DNA of 64,000 bases from Candidatus Nitrotoga sp. SPKER (GTDB lineage: Bacteria > Pseudomonadota > Gammaproteobacteria > Burkholderiales > Gallionellaceae), in contig QFXG01000001.1 of assembly GCA_003402285.1 (NCBI GenBank), forward strand, positions 174,981-238,980, written 5' to 3'. The position numbers were made by a program, and so were the translations under genes. A model generated the notes under the pieces. The model searched no databases, had not been told where the DNA came from, and worked only from the letters and a program-made list of their open reading frames with translations. Shown piece after piece: positions 47,798 through 57,244 of this stretch; the first letter of the stretch is position 1, and the number at the start of each line of letters is the position of its first letter.

Positions 47798-49000
47798 ATG
47801 GCAACTTACTTGCGTATTTGGTTTTTTGCCTTGCTGATTTTGTTGATAGGGGCTGTGACACTAAATTACTGGGTCGATCCCTACGGACTTTATCGGCCAT
47901 ATAGCGAAGGTGGCTGGAAGCCTAATGGTGCGGCACAAGGTGAATTGGTAAAGCCTTATCTGGTATTGAAACATTCACCGCACACACTCATTTTAGGTAA
48001 CTCACGGGCGGAAGTGGGCTTCGATCCCGCAGATGTGGCTTGGCCCGAATCAGCTCAGCCCATATACAACTTAGCACTGCCGGGCACAGGTACCCGTGTT
48101 GCCCGTCGTCTCTTTGAACATGTTTTGGCAGCCCATCCCCCAAAAACAATCGTGCTAGGGGTGGATTTCATGGATTTTCTGGTATCACCCGATGTAAGTA
48201 AAAAATGGGAACCAGAAATTATTCATCGGCTTTTGATTATGCCAGATGGGCAGATCAATAATAGACGCTGGTTACAGATGATGCTTGATGGTGCAATCAC
48301 TCTAGCCTCCCTGAATGCTGTAGTGCATAGCATAGACACTGTGCGAGTGCACGGCAAGACAGAAGTAGCACATTTAACTGCAACTGGATTTAATCCCATG
48401 CATGATTATTCGCGGATTGCGCGCAATGAGGGATATTTTAATTTATTCCGGCAGCGAGATATCGAAAATATGCGCGTCTACCAAAAGCGTTCAAAAAATT
48501 TGTTTTCCCGTGGCACTCATACCTCTCCTGCTTTCGATGACCTGACCGCCATTCTGGATATGGCTCATGCCCATGGGATCCAAGTTAAGGTGGTTATCTA
48601 TCCATATCATGCTCATTTACTCGAGATTTTCCGTATCACTAATTGTTGGAATATGTTTGAGGACTGGAAACGTGAACTAACATTACGAGTTAATACTAAT
48701 AGCCACAATCAAGCAACCCTTTGGGATTTCAGTGGTTATCACCATTTCGCACGCGAAACTGTCCCACCTGTTGACGATAAACAGACTATTGTGCATTCAT
48801 ATTGGGAAGCCGGGCATTTCAAAAAAGAATTGGGACATCTAATATTGGCGCGCTTATCAGGAAAGGGGGAAGCTACTTTTGGTACGGTGCTGACGCCAGC
48901 AAATATAAATGATCATTTGTTAGCTATCCGCCAAGATCGCATACAATATGAATCAGAGCGATCCGCAGAAATTATTCAGCTCGAGAAACTGATTCAATAA
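47798..49000 (+). CDS. SGNH-hydrolase-like membrane-anchored protein, MBOAT partner
   Basis: 400 residues. An N-terminal membrane helix (IWFFALLILLIGAVTLNYW) anchors it facing out. It has a serine block HTLILGNSRAEVGFDP (about residue 66-80) and later a YWEAGHFKKELG segment (about residue 330) that may supply the His of the triad. It starts three bases after the MBOAT stop, so the two are surely co-transcribed. By analogy with AlgJ/AlgX and DltD partners it may transfer the acyl group (inference). Target polymer unknown. Confidence 0.75.
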   Translation: MATYLRIWFFALLILLIGAVTLNYWVDPYGLYRPYSEGGWKPNGAAQGELVKPYLVLKHSPHTLILGNSRAEVGFDPADVAWPESAQPIYNLALPGTGTRVARRLFEHVLAAHPPKTIVLGVDFMDFLVSPDVSKKWEPEIIHRLLIMPDGQINNRRWLQMMLDGAITLASLNAVVHSIDTVRVHGKTEVAHLTATGFNPMHDYSRIARNEGYFNLFRQRDIENMRVYQKRSKNLFSRGTHTSPAFDDLTAILDMAHAHGIQVKVVIYPYHAHLLEIFRITNCWNMFEDWKRELTLRVNTNSHNQATLWDFSGYHHFARETVPPVDDKQTIVHSYWEAGHFKKELGHLILARLSGKGEATFGTVLTPANINDHLLAIRQDRIQYESERSAEIIQLEKLIQ

Positions 49001-49279
49001 GCCATCGCACCACAGTTAATAATAAAATAAAGTGCTCGCATCTTACTATTCTTAATTTGTTATTTGAAAGGCCAGCCAGACTTCACAATCCAATTGTGCT
49101 CGATGGAGCCGCACATCTGGAATAGCTATGTTAATGCTAGCGTTAGATATTACATTTGCCCGTCATATATTTTTCGTAATATACTAAAATGCGATCATCT
49201 GTCGAAATCAAAGTAGTACAGTTTCGACATATACCAAACAGCAATGATATTCGCTATAAATCAACTGGAGGAAACATCA

Positions 49280-49921
49280 ATGTGGAAACTTTATCGGGCA
49301 GATTTGCTTGGAAAAGAACTTGAAACCAACCTACGTCAAACCATCATCGAAGCACGCTCAAAGCGGCATAAAATGCTCTCAGTAGAACATTTGTTGTTAG
49401 CCATGTTGGATAATACTTCGGCAGTAGAAGCATTACAGTCCCACGGGGTGAATATTGAAGAGTTGCGCATCTTACTAATTGACTTTATTAATAATAATAT
49501 ACCTGTTGTACCTGACAGCGAAGAAATTAACACGCAACCTACACTTGCCTTTCATCGCGTAGTCCAAAGCGCAATCCTAGACGTAAAATCAACTAACAAA
49601 AAAGAAGTATCAGGTAGGAATATTCTCGTTTTTTTACTTAATGAATATGATACTCATGCTGTGTCTCTCCTTAACCAGCGCAGCATATACACGCTGGATG
49701 ACCACACGAAAAAGAACGATAACAACACAGCTTCTAACGTATATAGCAATGTCGGCAGCACTGATCCTCACGACGTACACCGTGTTGCCAAGAATGAATC
49801 GCTATTAGCCGCCGGACTTATGCCAAGGGTGAGCATCGATGAGACTGGCGCAAACCTGGGCTACTATAGTGCCGATTTGGGAGGGGACACGCTAGCTGCA
49901 TTGGCCAATGCAGCACGTTGA
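49280..49921 (+). CDS. Stand-alone ClpA N-domain protein
   Basis: I start at ATG 49280 (MWKLYRADLLGKELE) because GGAGG stands eight bases before it; the open frame begins earlier. 213 residues. Residues about 12-145 match the double Clp-N repeat of ClpA: ELETNLRQTIIEARSKRHKMLSVEHLLLAMLDN, VNIEELRILLIDFINNNIPVV, INTQPTLAFHRVVQSAILDV and EVSGRNILVFLLNEYDTHAVSLLNQR. No AAA+ modules follow; the last 65 residues are polar and unfamiliar. In ClpA this domain binds the adaptor ClpS. A lone copy could act as adaptor, decoy or regulator (inference). Confidence 0.85.
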   Translation: MWKLYRADLLGKELETNLRQTIIEARSKRHKMLSVEHLLLAMLDNTSAVEALQSHGVNIEELRILLIDFINNNIPVVPDSEEINTQPTLAFHRVVQSAILDVKSTNKKEVSGRNILVFLLNEYDTHAVSLLNQRSIYTLDDHTKKNDNNTASNVYSNVGSTDPHDVHRVAKNESLLAAGLMPRVSIDETGANLGYYSADLGGDTLAALANAAR

Positions 49922-50279
49922 TATTGTCTAGAATAGCGAAGGAGTATTTGCGTTAGAATCAGTCTGACGCAAATACTCGGTACCTAATAATCAAAGCAAA
50001 ACCTAGTTTCTAATCAAACTATTCCAGTCAATCTGTGCGCATATCAATGCGCACTTGATCAAATCTCCCAGAGTGGAATATATCGGCTGCAGGTTTGTAT
50101 AAGATTGTGGAAGGAGACTACGCTTGATTAGTAGGCCTGCTAAGCATGCGTAGCCGCCACGCAACATGATGAAACTGCTACAGAATGAATTCTTTCCAAA
50201 CTAACTTAACTTTGAATTGATTACTAAAACGTTTGGCATCTACGGTAAACCCTGTCAGCTTTTTTATTTCTAGCATCAA
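49922..50279. other. Intergenic region between the ClpA-N and DsrC-like genes
   Basis: 358 bp between two converging genes. Only the hairpin at 49942-49988 stands out. No tRNA or gene is apparent in the remainder. Confidence 0.4.
49942..49988 (+). terminator. Hairpin after the ClpA-N gene
   Basis: GAGTATTTGCGT (49942-49953) and ACGCAAATACTC (49977-49988) are perfectly complementary, and pairing extends inward to about 16 bp with one mismatch. It begins 21 bases after the stop codon. There is no T-tract after it, so it may protect the mRNA end rather than terminate alone. Confidence 0.5.
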
Positions 50280-50633
50280 TTAAATAACTGTATGTGCATT
50301 CGGGTCTACAAAAAGCTGAGGTAATCCCGCAATTTTACATCCTTGCTGCGCTGGGCCTGAAGGAAATAGGTCATACAGATATGGACTTTTACCTTTTTCT
50401 TCACCTAATTCCTCGCTGACCGCTTGGGTTAATTCACGGATATTGGGAGTGCTCTGATGTTGTTTGTAGTACGCACGCAAAAATTTGATAATTTCCCAGT
50501 GATTATCGGTCATTTCCAATTCTTCGGCTTGTGCAATAAATTTTGCGATGTCCATATTCCACTCGTCATAATTGACAAGATAACCTTCCTTGTCGGTTTC
50601 ATAAGTTTTTTCATTAACATCAATAGCGGGCAT
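50280..50633 (-). CDS. DsrC/TusE-family protein lacking the terminal cysteine
   Basis: 117 residues with the family pattern: GYLVNYDEWNMDIAKFIAQAEELEMTDNHWEIIKFLRAYY, then TPNIRELTQAV and a C-terminal arm GPAQQGCKIAGLPQ. True DsrC has two cysteines in that arm, ten residues apart, the last one penultimate. Here only the inner one remains (Cys99); Val109 stands at the place of the other, and eight more residues follow (DPNAHTVI). TusE keeps the opposite Cys. So this is neither standard DsrC nor TusE; a regulatory or sulfur-trafficking role is open. No dsrAB or tusBCD genes are nearby. Confidence 0.88.
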   Translation of the reverse strand: MPAIDVNEKTYETDKEGYLVNYDEWNMDIAKFIAQAEELEMTDNHWEIIKFLRAYYKQHQSTPNIRELTQAVSEELGEEKGKSPYLYDLFPSGPAQQGCKIAGLPQLFVDPNAHTVI

Positions 50634-50886
50634 AGTCTTTTTCCTATTTGATAATTTAAAGCATAATAAATATTAAGATAAACCGTTTTACTGATAGCAG
50701 CAATGGTCTCAAAGCCGCCGCAGTCTATGTAAAGTGGCACCTTCAGTCAAGACAATAAATAACAGACACCACTTTCGAAAAACGTACACACTCTTAAAAA
50801 TATAAAGCGACCTAAATACATTTGTACATCACATCACAAACTTCTAATGCTATGTAAGGCTTTTGCAACATGCAACAATACATCAT

Positions 50887-52056
50887 TCAAAACGTATACT
50901 TCACACGATAAATTGCCCCTGCAAGATCGTCACTAATGAGCAATGAACCATCAGGCATGACCAACACGTCAACAGGACGCCCCCAAACCGACTCTTTGCC
51001 ACTGGCATCCTTTTGTAACCAGCCGCTAATGAAGGGCTTATGACGAGCAAGTCGACCCTGCTTATCAAACATCACCCTGACAATCTGGTAGCCAACTTTC
51101 TGACTTCTATTCCATGAACCGTGTTCAGCAATGAACACATTATTTCGATATGCTTCCGGAAATTGTTTTCCAGTATAAAACCTCATTCCAAGAGATGCGA
51201 CGTGTGCTTCAAGCTTAACGACTGGTGCTACGAATTCTTCACATTTTCGCTGAGCCCCAAATTCTGGGTCTGGCGTATCACCTTGATGACAATATGGGTA
51301 GCCAAAATGTTGACCGGACTTTAAGACGTGATTTAGTTCGTCGCTTGGTAGATCATCCCCTAGCATATCCCGCCCATTATCAGTGAACCATAGCGAATTA
51401 TCGATCGGACTCCAGTCAAAACCGACTGAGTTCCTTACACCACGTGCCACAATTTCCATCTCGCTACCATCAGATTTCATCCGCTGGATATTGGCAAAGC
51501 GTTCATCAGGATTGCATATATTACAAGGTGCGCCAACTGGTACGTACAGCCAACCATCGGGACCAAAAGCGATGAATTTCCAGCCGTGATGAGTCTCGAT
51601 GGGAAAGCGATCAGTAACCACAATGGGTTTGGGCGGATTGCTTAATCGACCATCAATCCCGTCCAAACGAAGAATTCGGGATACGGCGGATACATATAAT
51701 TGGCCCTCTCGATAAGCTACGCCTACCGGCTTCGTAAGACCCGATGCAATAACGTGTACCGCAGCAACTCGATCCTGATTCAGTTCCACTGCGTAAACTT
51801 TTCCAGCAGCCATACTACCTACATAAAGTACACCCCGACCGTCAGCATATCGACCCAGAGCCATCTGACGTGCATCCGGTACGGCATCGGTCAGTAATTC
51901 AATTTGAAAACCAGGCGGAAGGCTCAGCTTATCGAGTTGCAGGCTATCGGCCCAAGATATATTTATTTGAAGTCCGAACAGAATGAAACACAGAGACATT
52001 AATCTGAGCGGGATTTTTTGCATTATGGCGAACGCCAGCGTATCGTGCATAAGCAT
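50887..52056 (-). CDS. PQQ-dependent sugar dehydrogenase-like protein
   Basis: I start at ATG 52056 (GGGGGAG eight bases before it); the longer frame would overlap the Smr gene. 389 residues with a signal peptide (ending SWA). The beta-propeller of the glucose/sorbosone dehydrogenase family shows in LSLPPGFQIELLTDAVPDARQMALG, HHGWKFIAFGPDGWLYVPVGAPCNICNPD, GVRNSVGFDWSPIDNSLWFTDNGRDMLGDDLPSDELNHV and VWGRPVDVLVMPDGSLLISDD. Predicted periplasmic oxidation of a sugar with PQQ. No PQQ synthesis genes are in the window. It follows smr in the trxB operon direction. Confidence 0.88.
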   Translation of the reverse strand: MLMHDTLAFAIMQKIPLRLMSLCFILFGLQINISWADSLQLDKLSLPPGFQIELLTDAVPDARQMALGRYADGRGVLYVGSMAAGKVYAVELNQDRVAAVHVIASGLTKPVGVAYREGQLYVSAVSRILRLDGIDGRLSNPPKPIVVTDRFPIETHHGWKFIAFGPDGWLYVPVGAPCNICNPDERFANIQRMKSDGSEMEIVARGVRNSVGFDWSPIDNSLWFTDNGRDMLGDDLPSDELNHVLKSGQHFGYPYCHQGDTPDPEFGAQRKCEEFVAPVVKLEAHVASLGMRFYTGKQFPEAYRNNVFIAEHGSWNRSQKVGYQIVRVMFDKQGRLARHKPFISGWLQKDASGKESVWGRPVDVLVMPDGSLLISDDLAGAIYRVKYTF

Positions 52057-52123
52057 GTTCAAAGCTCCCCCGCCCTGGTTGATTTGTTTTCTAACAAATG
52101 AGTATCCTGTCGGTTCTGATTTA

Positions 52124-52681
52124 TTACTCAACAATGTAGCTGCTGTGACCACCTGCCTTAAGCAATACCCAAACCGCGCCGCTACCACCCGCATTTAACG
52201 GCGCTTCGCAAAATGCCAGCACTTCAGAATATTGAGACAACCAATGACGCACACGGCTTTTCAGTACACCTTCCTTACCACCCGCTTGCCATCCTTTACC
52301 GTGTATCACGCACACAAAACGCAAACCATGCTGCACCGCATCGCGCAAGAATTCAAGCAATAGCTTGCGTGCCGCATCACTATGAAAACCGTGTAAATCC
52401 AGGGTACCCTGTATCGCCCATCGCCCACGCCGCAACTTACGCAAAGTCATGCGCGATATACCAGAACGCAAAAACTCGGTCGGAACATCATCCTCAGCAT
52501 TATTGTCGGACAATGTGTCCTCAATTAAGTGAGCAGAAACTACGGTGTCACGTGACGATACGCGACGTAATGGTTGGGCTAAGAAGATGCGGTTGGATGG
52601 CTTTAATGGAATAACACCGTCCAGCGCCTGCTGAAATAACTCATCATTAATCGATACAGGCGCATCCTTCTTTTTTTTCAT
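52124..52681 (-). CDS. Smr-domain protein (SmrB-like)
   Basis: 185 residues. A charged N-terminal part (1-90) is followed by a Smr domain (about 95-180) with TLDLHGFHSDAARKLLLEFL, VIHGKGWQAGGKEGVLKSRVRHWL and GGSGAVWVLLK. LDLHG and HGKG are the motifs of this nuclease domain. In E. coli, SmrB cuts mRNA at collided ribosomes; same role is plausible here. It lies seven bases after trxB, so they share a transcript. Confidence 0.9.
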   Translation of the reverse strand: MKKKKDAPVSINDELFQQALDGVIPLKPSNRIFLAQPLRRVSSRDTVVSAHLIEDTLSDNNAEDDVPTEFLRSGISRMTLRKLRRGRWAIQGTLDLHGFHSDAARKLLLEFLRDAVQHGLRFVCVIHGKGWQAGGKEGVLKSRVRHWLSQYSEVLAFCEAPLNAGGSGAVWVLLKAGGHSSYIVE

Positions 52682-52688
52682 TGTTCCT

Positions 52689-53690
<1,002 letters not shown>

Positions 53691-53807
53691 TTAACAGTGG
53701 TACATCCCTTTGTCGAGGGTAAAATACAAATAGGCAGCGGCCAAATAAGTTGGCTACCTTTGTAGTACTTGATTTGTTCAGTTTAACTAAGTCCGGGATC
53801 TGCTGAA

Positions 53808-53841
53808 CTCCATTTTTTACTTGTCAGCCCAAAAAATGGAG
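53808..53841. other. Perfect hairpin upstream of mltB
   Basis: CTCCATTTTTT (53808-53818) and AAAAAATGGAG (53831-53841) are perfect 11-bp inverted repeats with a 12-base loop. It could be a terminator or a leader structure for the mltB transcript, about 40 bp before the leader ORF. Confidence 0.45.
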
Positions 53842-53881
53842 GCTCAATGATTGTATAAGATGCTTGTTACAGGAGATACAA

Positions 53882-53938
53882 ATGCTTTACCCATTGGTCT
53901 TCACCATTTTCAGCCTGTATAAAACTCAATCAACATGA
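53882..53938 (+). CDS. 18-residue leader ORF coupled to mltB
   Basis: ATG 53882 has AGGAG six bases before it. The product reads MLYPLVFTIFSLYKTQST, hydrophobic at first. Its TGA overlaps the mltB ATG (ATGA at 53935-53938). mltB itself has no ribosome site, so ribosomes finishing this leader would start mltB. Not too rare in form, but worth testing. Confidence 0.5.
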   Translation: MLYPLVFTIFSLYKTQST

Positions 53939-54888
53939 AAATTTGGCTTTATTTCGCTCTGCTACTGCTTGCTAGCCTAACCGTGAACGCGATGGAATTA
54001 CCCGGCCTTCCTCAATTCATTGACGAAATGGTGATAAAACACCAGTTCAAGCGTGACGAACTGGAGCAAATATTTCAACGCACGCTATATCGCCCAGCGG
54101 TCATCAATCTCATTTCTGCACCAGCTAATATTAAACCCTGGTCACAATACCGTGCGGCTTTCACCGACAATAAACACATCAGTAATGGGCTAAAGTTTTG
54201 GCAAGATCATATAAATGTACTGCAACGTGCGGAAAAAGAATATGGCGTACCGCAGGAAATAATCGTCGCGGTAATCGGTGTAGAAACCAACTATGGCCGT
54301 AATACAGGTAAGTTCAATGTATTGGATACACTGACCACCCTAGCCTTCGACTATCCACGTCGTGCCGATTTTTTCCGCAACGAATTAGAGCAATACCTGT
54401 TACTGACACGCGAACAAAAAATCGAACCATTCAAAATACAAGGCTCTTATGCCGGTGCAGTGGGCATTCCACAATTCATGCCGAGCAGTTACCGCAAACA
54501 TGCAGTGGATTTTAACAATGATGGAAAAATCAATTTATTCAATGACCCGGAAGATTCCATCGGCAGCATAGCAAATTATTTCAAACAATATGGCTGGCAA
54601 AGTGGTGAATCTGTGGCGGTTCGTGCCAAATTAAACGAAAAACCTGAATTAAATATCAAAGAAACACACAGCTTGGCAACTTGGGCGGAAATGGGCGTAA
54701 TTCCAGTAATACAAACCGCAGAAATGGAATCTGCGTGGCTACTGGATTTTACTATTTCTGATGGCAAGGAATTTTGGCTGGCATTTAAAAATTTTCAAGT
54801 CATTATGCTTTACAACAACAACATTTTTTACGCTATGTCCGTGTATCAACTTGCCGATGCACTTCGCAATGCACGAATCGTAAATTAA
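53935..54888 (+). CDS. mltB: Lytic murein transglycosylase B
   Basis: 317 residues, signal peptide ending near LTVNA without a lipobox, so it is soluble in the periplasm rather than a lipoprotein as in E. coli. Catalytic Glu is in VIGVETNYGRNTGKFNVLDTL, and GSYAGAVGIPQFMPSSYRKHAVDFNNDGKINLFNDPEDSIGSIANYF is the family signature. It cuts peptidoglycan to 1,6-anhydro ends. No ribosome site precedes ATG 53935; the overlapping leader ORF probably supplies translation. Confidence 0.94.
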   Translation: MKIWLYFALLLLASLTVNAMELPGLPQFIDEMVIKHQFKRDELEQIFQRTLYRPAVINLISAPANIKPWSQYRAAFTDNKHISNGLKFWQDHINVLQRAEKEYGVPQEIIVAVIGVETNYGRNTGKFNVLDTLTTLAFDYPRRADFFRNELEQYLLLTREQKIEPFKIQGSYAGAVGIPQFMPSSYRKHAVDFNNDGKINLFNDPEDSIGSIANYFKQYGWQSGESVAVRAKLNEKPELNIKETHSLATWAEMGVIPVIQTAEMESAWLLDFTISDGKEFWLAFKNFQVIMLYNNNIFYAMSVYQLADALRNARIVN

Positions 54889-55121
54889 ATCGGTCCAAAT
54901 ACTTATTGCGACTCAATACAATTTAAGGCTAAAGTAACCCATTATTTTTCTTGATACAACATGTAAATGCACAATATTTTAAAGTTGGCTCTTTCTTGAT
55001 TTACATGAGGAGCTGGCAGAAGAAACAGGTTACGTGAAACCTAGTACACTCAGCATTCTTCTAATTAAACTTTGTCATAGATTTATATCATCATAGTTAT
55101 TTTACTGGTAGCGAATAAATA

Positions 55122-56705
55122 ATGGGGGTCTTCATAACCGCTGATAATGCAGGTACGGAAAGTGGACTTGCTGCCACCGCTTTAGCACGATTTCGGCATA
55201 ACCCAAAATCTGTTCTAAAGCTGATTTTGCTCGGATTTACACTTGTTGGTTTGCCGCTCATTGTTGCTCTCATTAATAGTGCTATATCTATCGACCGCTT
55301 GGCAGGCCAAAGCCGCAAGGCTGTATATCAGGCAGTGCAAATTACACTTGCCAGCCATACTTTAACAAATGAAATTAATTTAATGGAACGAAGCGTGCGA
55401 CAAACGCTTATTCTTGGTGATGAATCATTGCTGGAGGGATATTTTCAAGCACATACGAAGTTCGGAAAAACGACCACAAACCTTTTCCAACTCTCATCAC
55501 GTACTGAACAGAAGCAGATGTTGGCACAGCTACAATCGCTTGAAAACGCGATTTTTCAGCAGATATCCGCTGCGAGACAACTTCCGGATGAATTACGCGA
55601 GCTGGTTCAAAGCTTCACTCCACTGCTGGAATCTACGCGCCACTTTTCTACCGCCGGTTATGCATTAATTGAACTAGAAGTAGAGGAAATGCAAAATATG
55701 GCGGAGCATGCACACACCGTTATGGTTTGGGAGTTATTTGCATTAATCCCGTTCGCAATATTGCTGGCAGCTGGTTTCTCTGTATTGATTACACGCCCAA
55801 TTCGTCAAATTGATGAAGCTATCCGCAATATGGGACAGGGTGAATTATCAAAAATAGTACGCGTAGATGGCCCGCAGGATTTAATGTTCCTCGGTGAACG
55901 CCTTGACTGGATGCGTCGACGCTTGCTGAAACTGGAGGAACAAAAAACCAGATTTTTTCAACACGTTTCTCACGAACTCAAAACCCCCCTCACCTCAATG
56001 CGCGAAGGTGCGGACTTACTTGCAGAAGGCGTGGTTGGAGAACTGACCGTACAACAACAACAAATCGCAAATATCCTCCATAACAACAGCATACAATTGC
56101 AAAAACGCATCGAAGATTTATTAAATTACAGCGCATTACAAACAGAAAAATCCGCACTCATAAAGCACCCAGCGAATTTGGCAGGCATTTTGAGTATCGT
56201 GTTACAAGATCAAAACCTTGCCATTATGAATAAAAAACTGAAAATTGATCTAGCTTGCACAGAATTAATGATTGATTGTGACGAACAAAAAATCAGAATC
56301 ATTATTGACAACCTTTTATCAAATGCCGTGAAATTTTCCCCACTCGGCGGCCGTATTAAAATATGGACAAATAAGATTAACGACTCCGTACAACTGGACA
56401 TAATAGACAGCGGCCCAGGGATAGACGCAATTGACCAAGAGCGAGTATTCGAGCCTTTTTACCAGGGGCAAAGAATGTCCGAAGGTCATGTTAAAGGGAC
56501 GGGATTGGGCCTGTCCATTGCGCGTGAATACGCACTTGCTCATGGCGGTAATATTGAGCTCAAGAAAAATCCCCCGGTTGAGCAACAAAGCGAGAGTGAA
56601 TCCACTTCCGCTCATGATCACAATATTAATCAAGTGCAACAAATTAAAACAGGCGCCTATTTCCGCCTTACCTTGCCCATCCATGATCCAGAAAGTTACT
56701 CATGA
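55122..56705 (+). CDS. Sensor histidine kinase, GlrK/QseE-like
   Basis: 527 residues. Two membrane helices (about 33-53 and 201-223) enclose a mostly helical periplasmic domain. A HAMP domain follows (ITRPIRQIDEAIRNMGQGEL), then HisKA with His284 in FFQHVSHELKTPLTSMREGADLL, and the ATPase domain with IIDNLLSNAVKFSP, DSGPGID and GTGLGLSIAREYALAHGG. It is the sensor of the glrK-qseG-glrR arrangement. It overlaps the next gene by four bases. No clear ribosome site is seen before ATG 55122. Confidence 0.92.
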   Translation: MGVFITADNAGTESGLAATALARFRHNPKSVLKLILLGFTLVGLPLIVALINSAISIDRLAGQSRKAVYQAVQITLASHTLTNEINLMERSVRQTLILGDESLLEGYFQAHTKFGKTTTNLFQLSSRTEQKQMLAQLQSLENAIFQQISAARQLPDELRELVQSFTPLLESTRHFSTAGYALIELEVEEMQNMAEHAHTVMVWELFALIPFAILLAAGFSVLITRPIRQIDEAIRNMGQGELSKIVRVDGPQDLMFLGERLDWMRRRLLKLEEQKTRFFQHVSHELKTPLTSMREGADLLAEGVVGELTVQQQQIANILHNNSIQLQKRIEDLLNYSALQTEKSALIKHPANLAGILSIVLQDQNLAIMNKKLKIDLACTELMIDCDEQKIRIIIDNLLSNAVKFSPLGGRIKIWTNKINDSVQLDIIDSGPGIDAIDQERVFEPFYQGQRMSEGHVKGTGLGLSIAREYALAHGGNIELKKNPPVEQQSESESTSAHDHNINQVQQIKTGAYFRLTLPIHDPESYS

Positions 56706-57244
56706 ACATAATCCCTAAAAAAATATGGGGTTTTCTAACAATACTATTGATCATTCTGACCGCTTGCTCAACCATACCAGAGTGCCCGCCACCAATTGTG
56801 ACGTTGCCTCCGCCACCTGTTGTGATCCCACCCAGCCAACTGGAAGTATTAATGCAATATTTCGAGTCCATCCGAAAAATGCCCGTCACAGAATTGGTTA
56901 AAGAACATGACAAAGCGAAACAAAATCTAATATTGGCCAAGAGCGACACAGCTCGAGCAGAATTGGCTCTGCTTCTTATATTGCCCAGCACACCCTTCCG
57001 CGATACCGGCGCCGCGCTTAATCTGCTTAATGAACTGCCGAAGGAAACAAAATTGTCGGCCAGCATGCGTAGCTTCAGGTATTTACTATCAATACTGCTA
57101 GCTGAACAACAACGTATCAATGGCAGTGCGAATGAGCTATCGCAAAAGTTGAAAGATGAGCAAAAATACTCTGAAGTTTTGAAAAATCAAATTGATAACA
57201 TAAAAAATATGGAAAAAAATCTCATCCTTAGGGATAAACCATGA
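56702..57244 (+). CDS. QseG-like outer-membrane lipoprotein
   Basis: 180 residues. The signal peptide ends in lipobox LTAC (Cys about 22). A Pro-rich stretch follows (CPPPIVTLPPPPVVIPPS) and then helical segments to a coiled-coil C-terminus. The order kinase-lipoprotein-sigma-54 regulator equals glrK-qseG-glrR of enterobacteria, where QseG is needed for kinase signalling. It overlaps both neighbours by ATGA. Sequence similarity to enteric QseG is not shown here; the call rests on position and form. Confidence 0.78.
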   Translation: MNIIPKKIWGFLTILLIILTACSTIPECPPPIVTLPPPPVVIPPSQLEVLMQYFESIRKMPVTELVKEHDKAKQNLILAKSDTARAELALLLILPSTPFRDTGAALNLLNELPKETKLSASMRSFRYLLSILLAEQQRINGSANELSQKLKDEQKYSEVLKNQIDNIKNMEKNLILRDKP

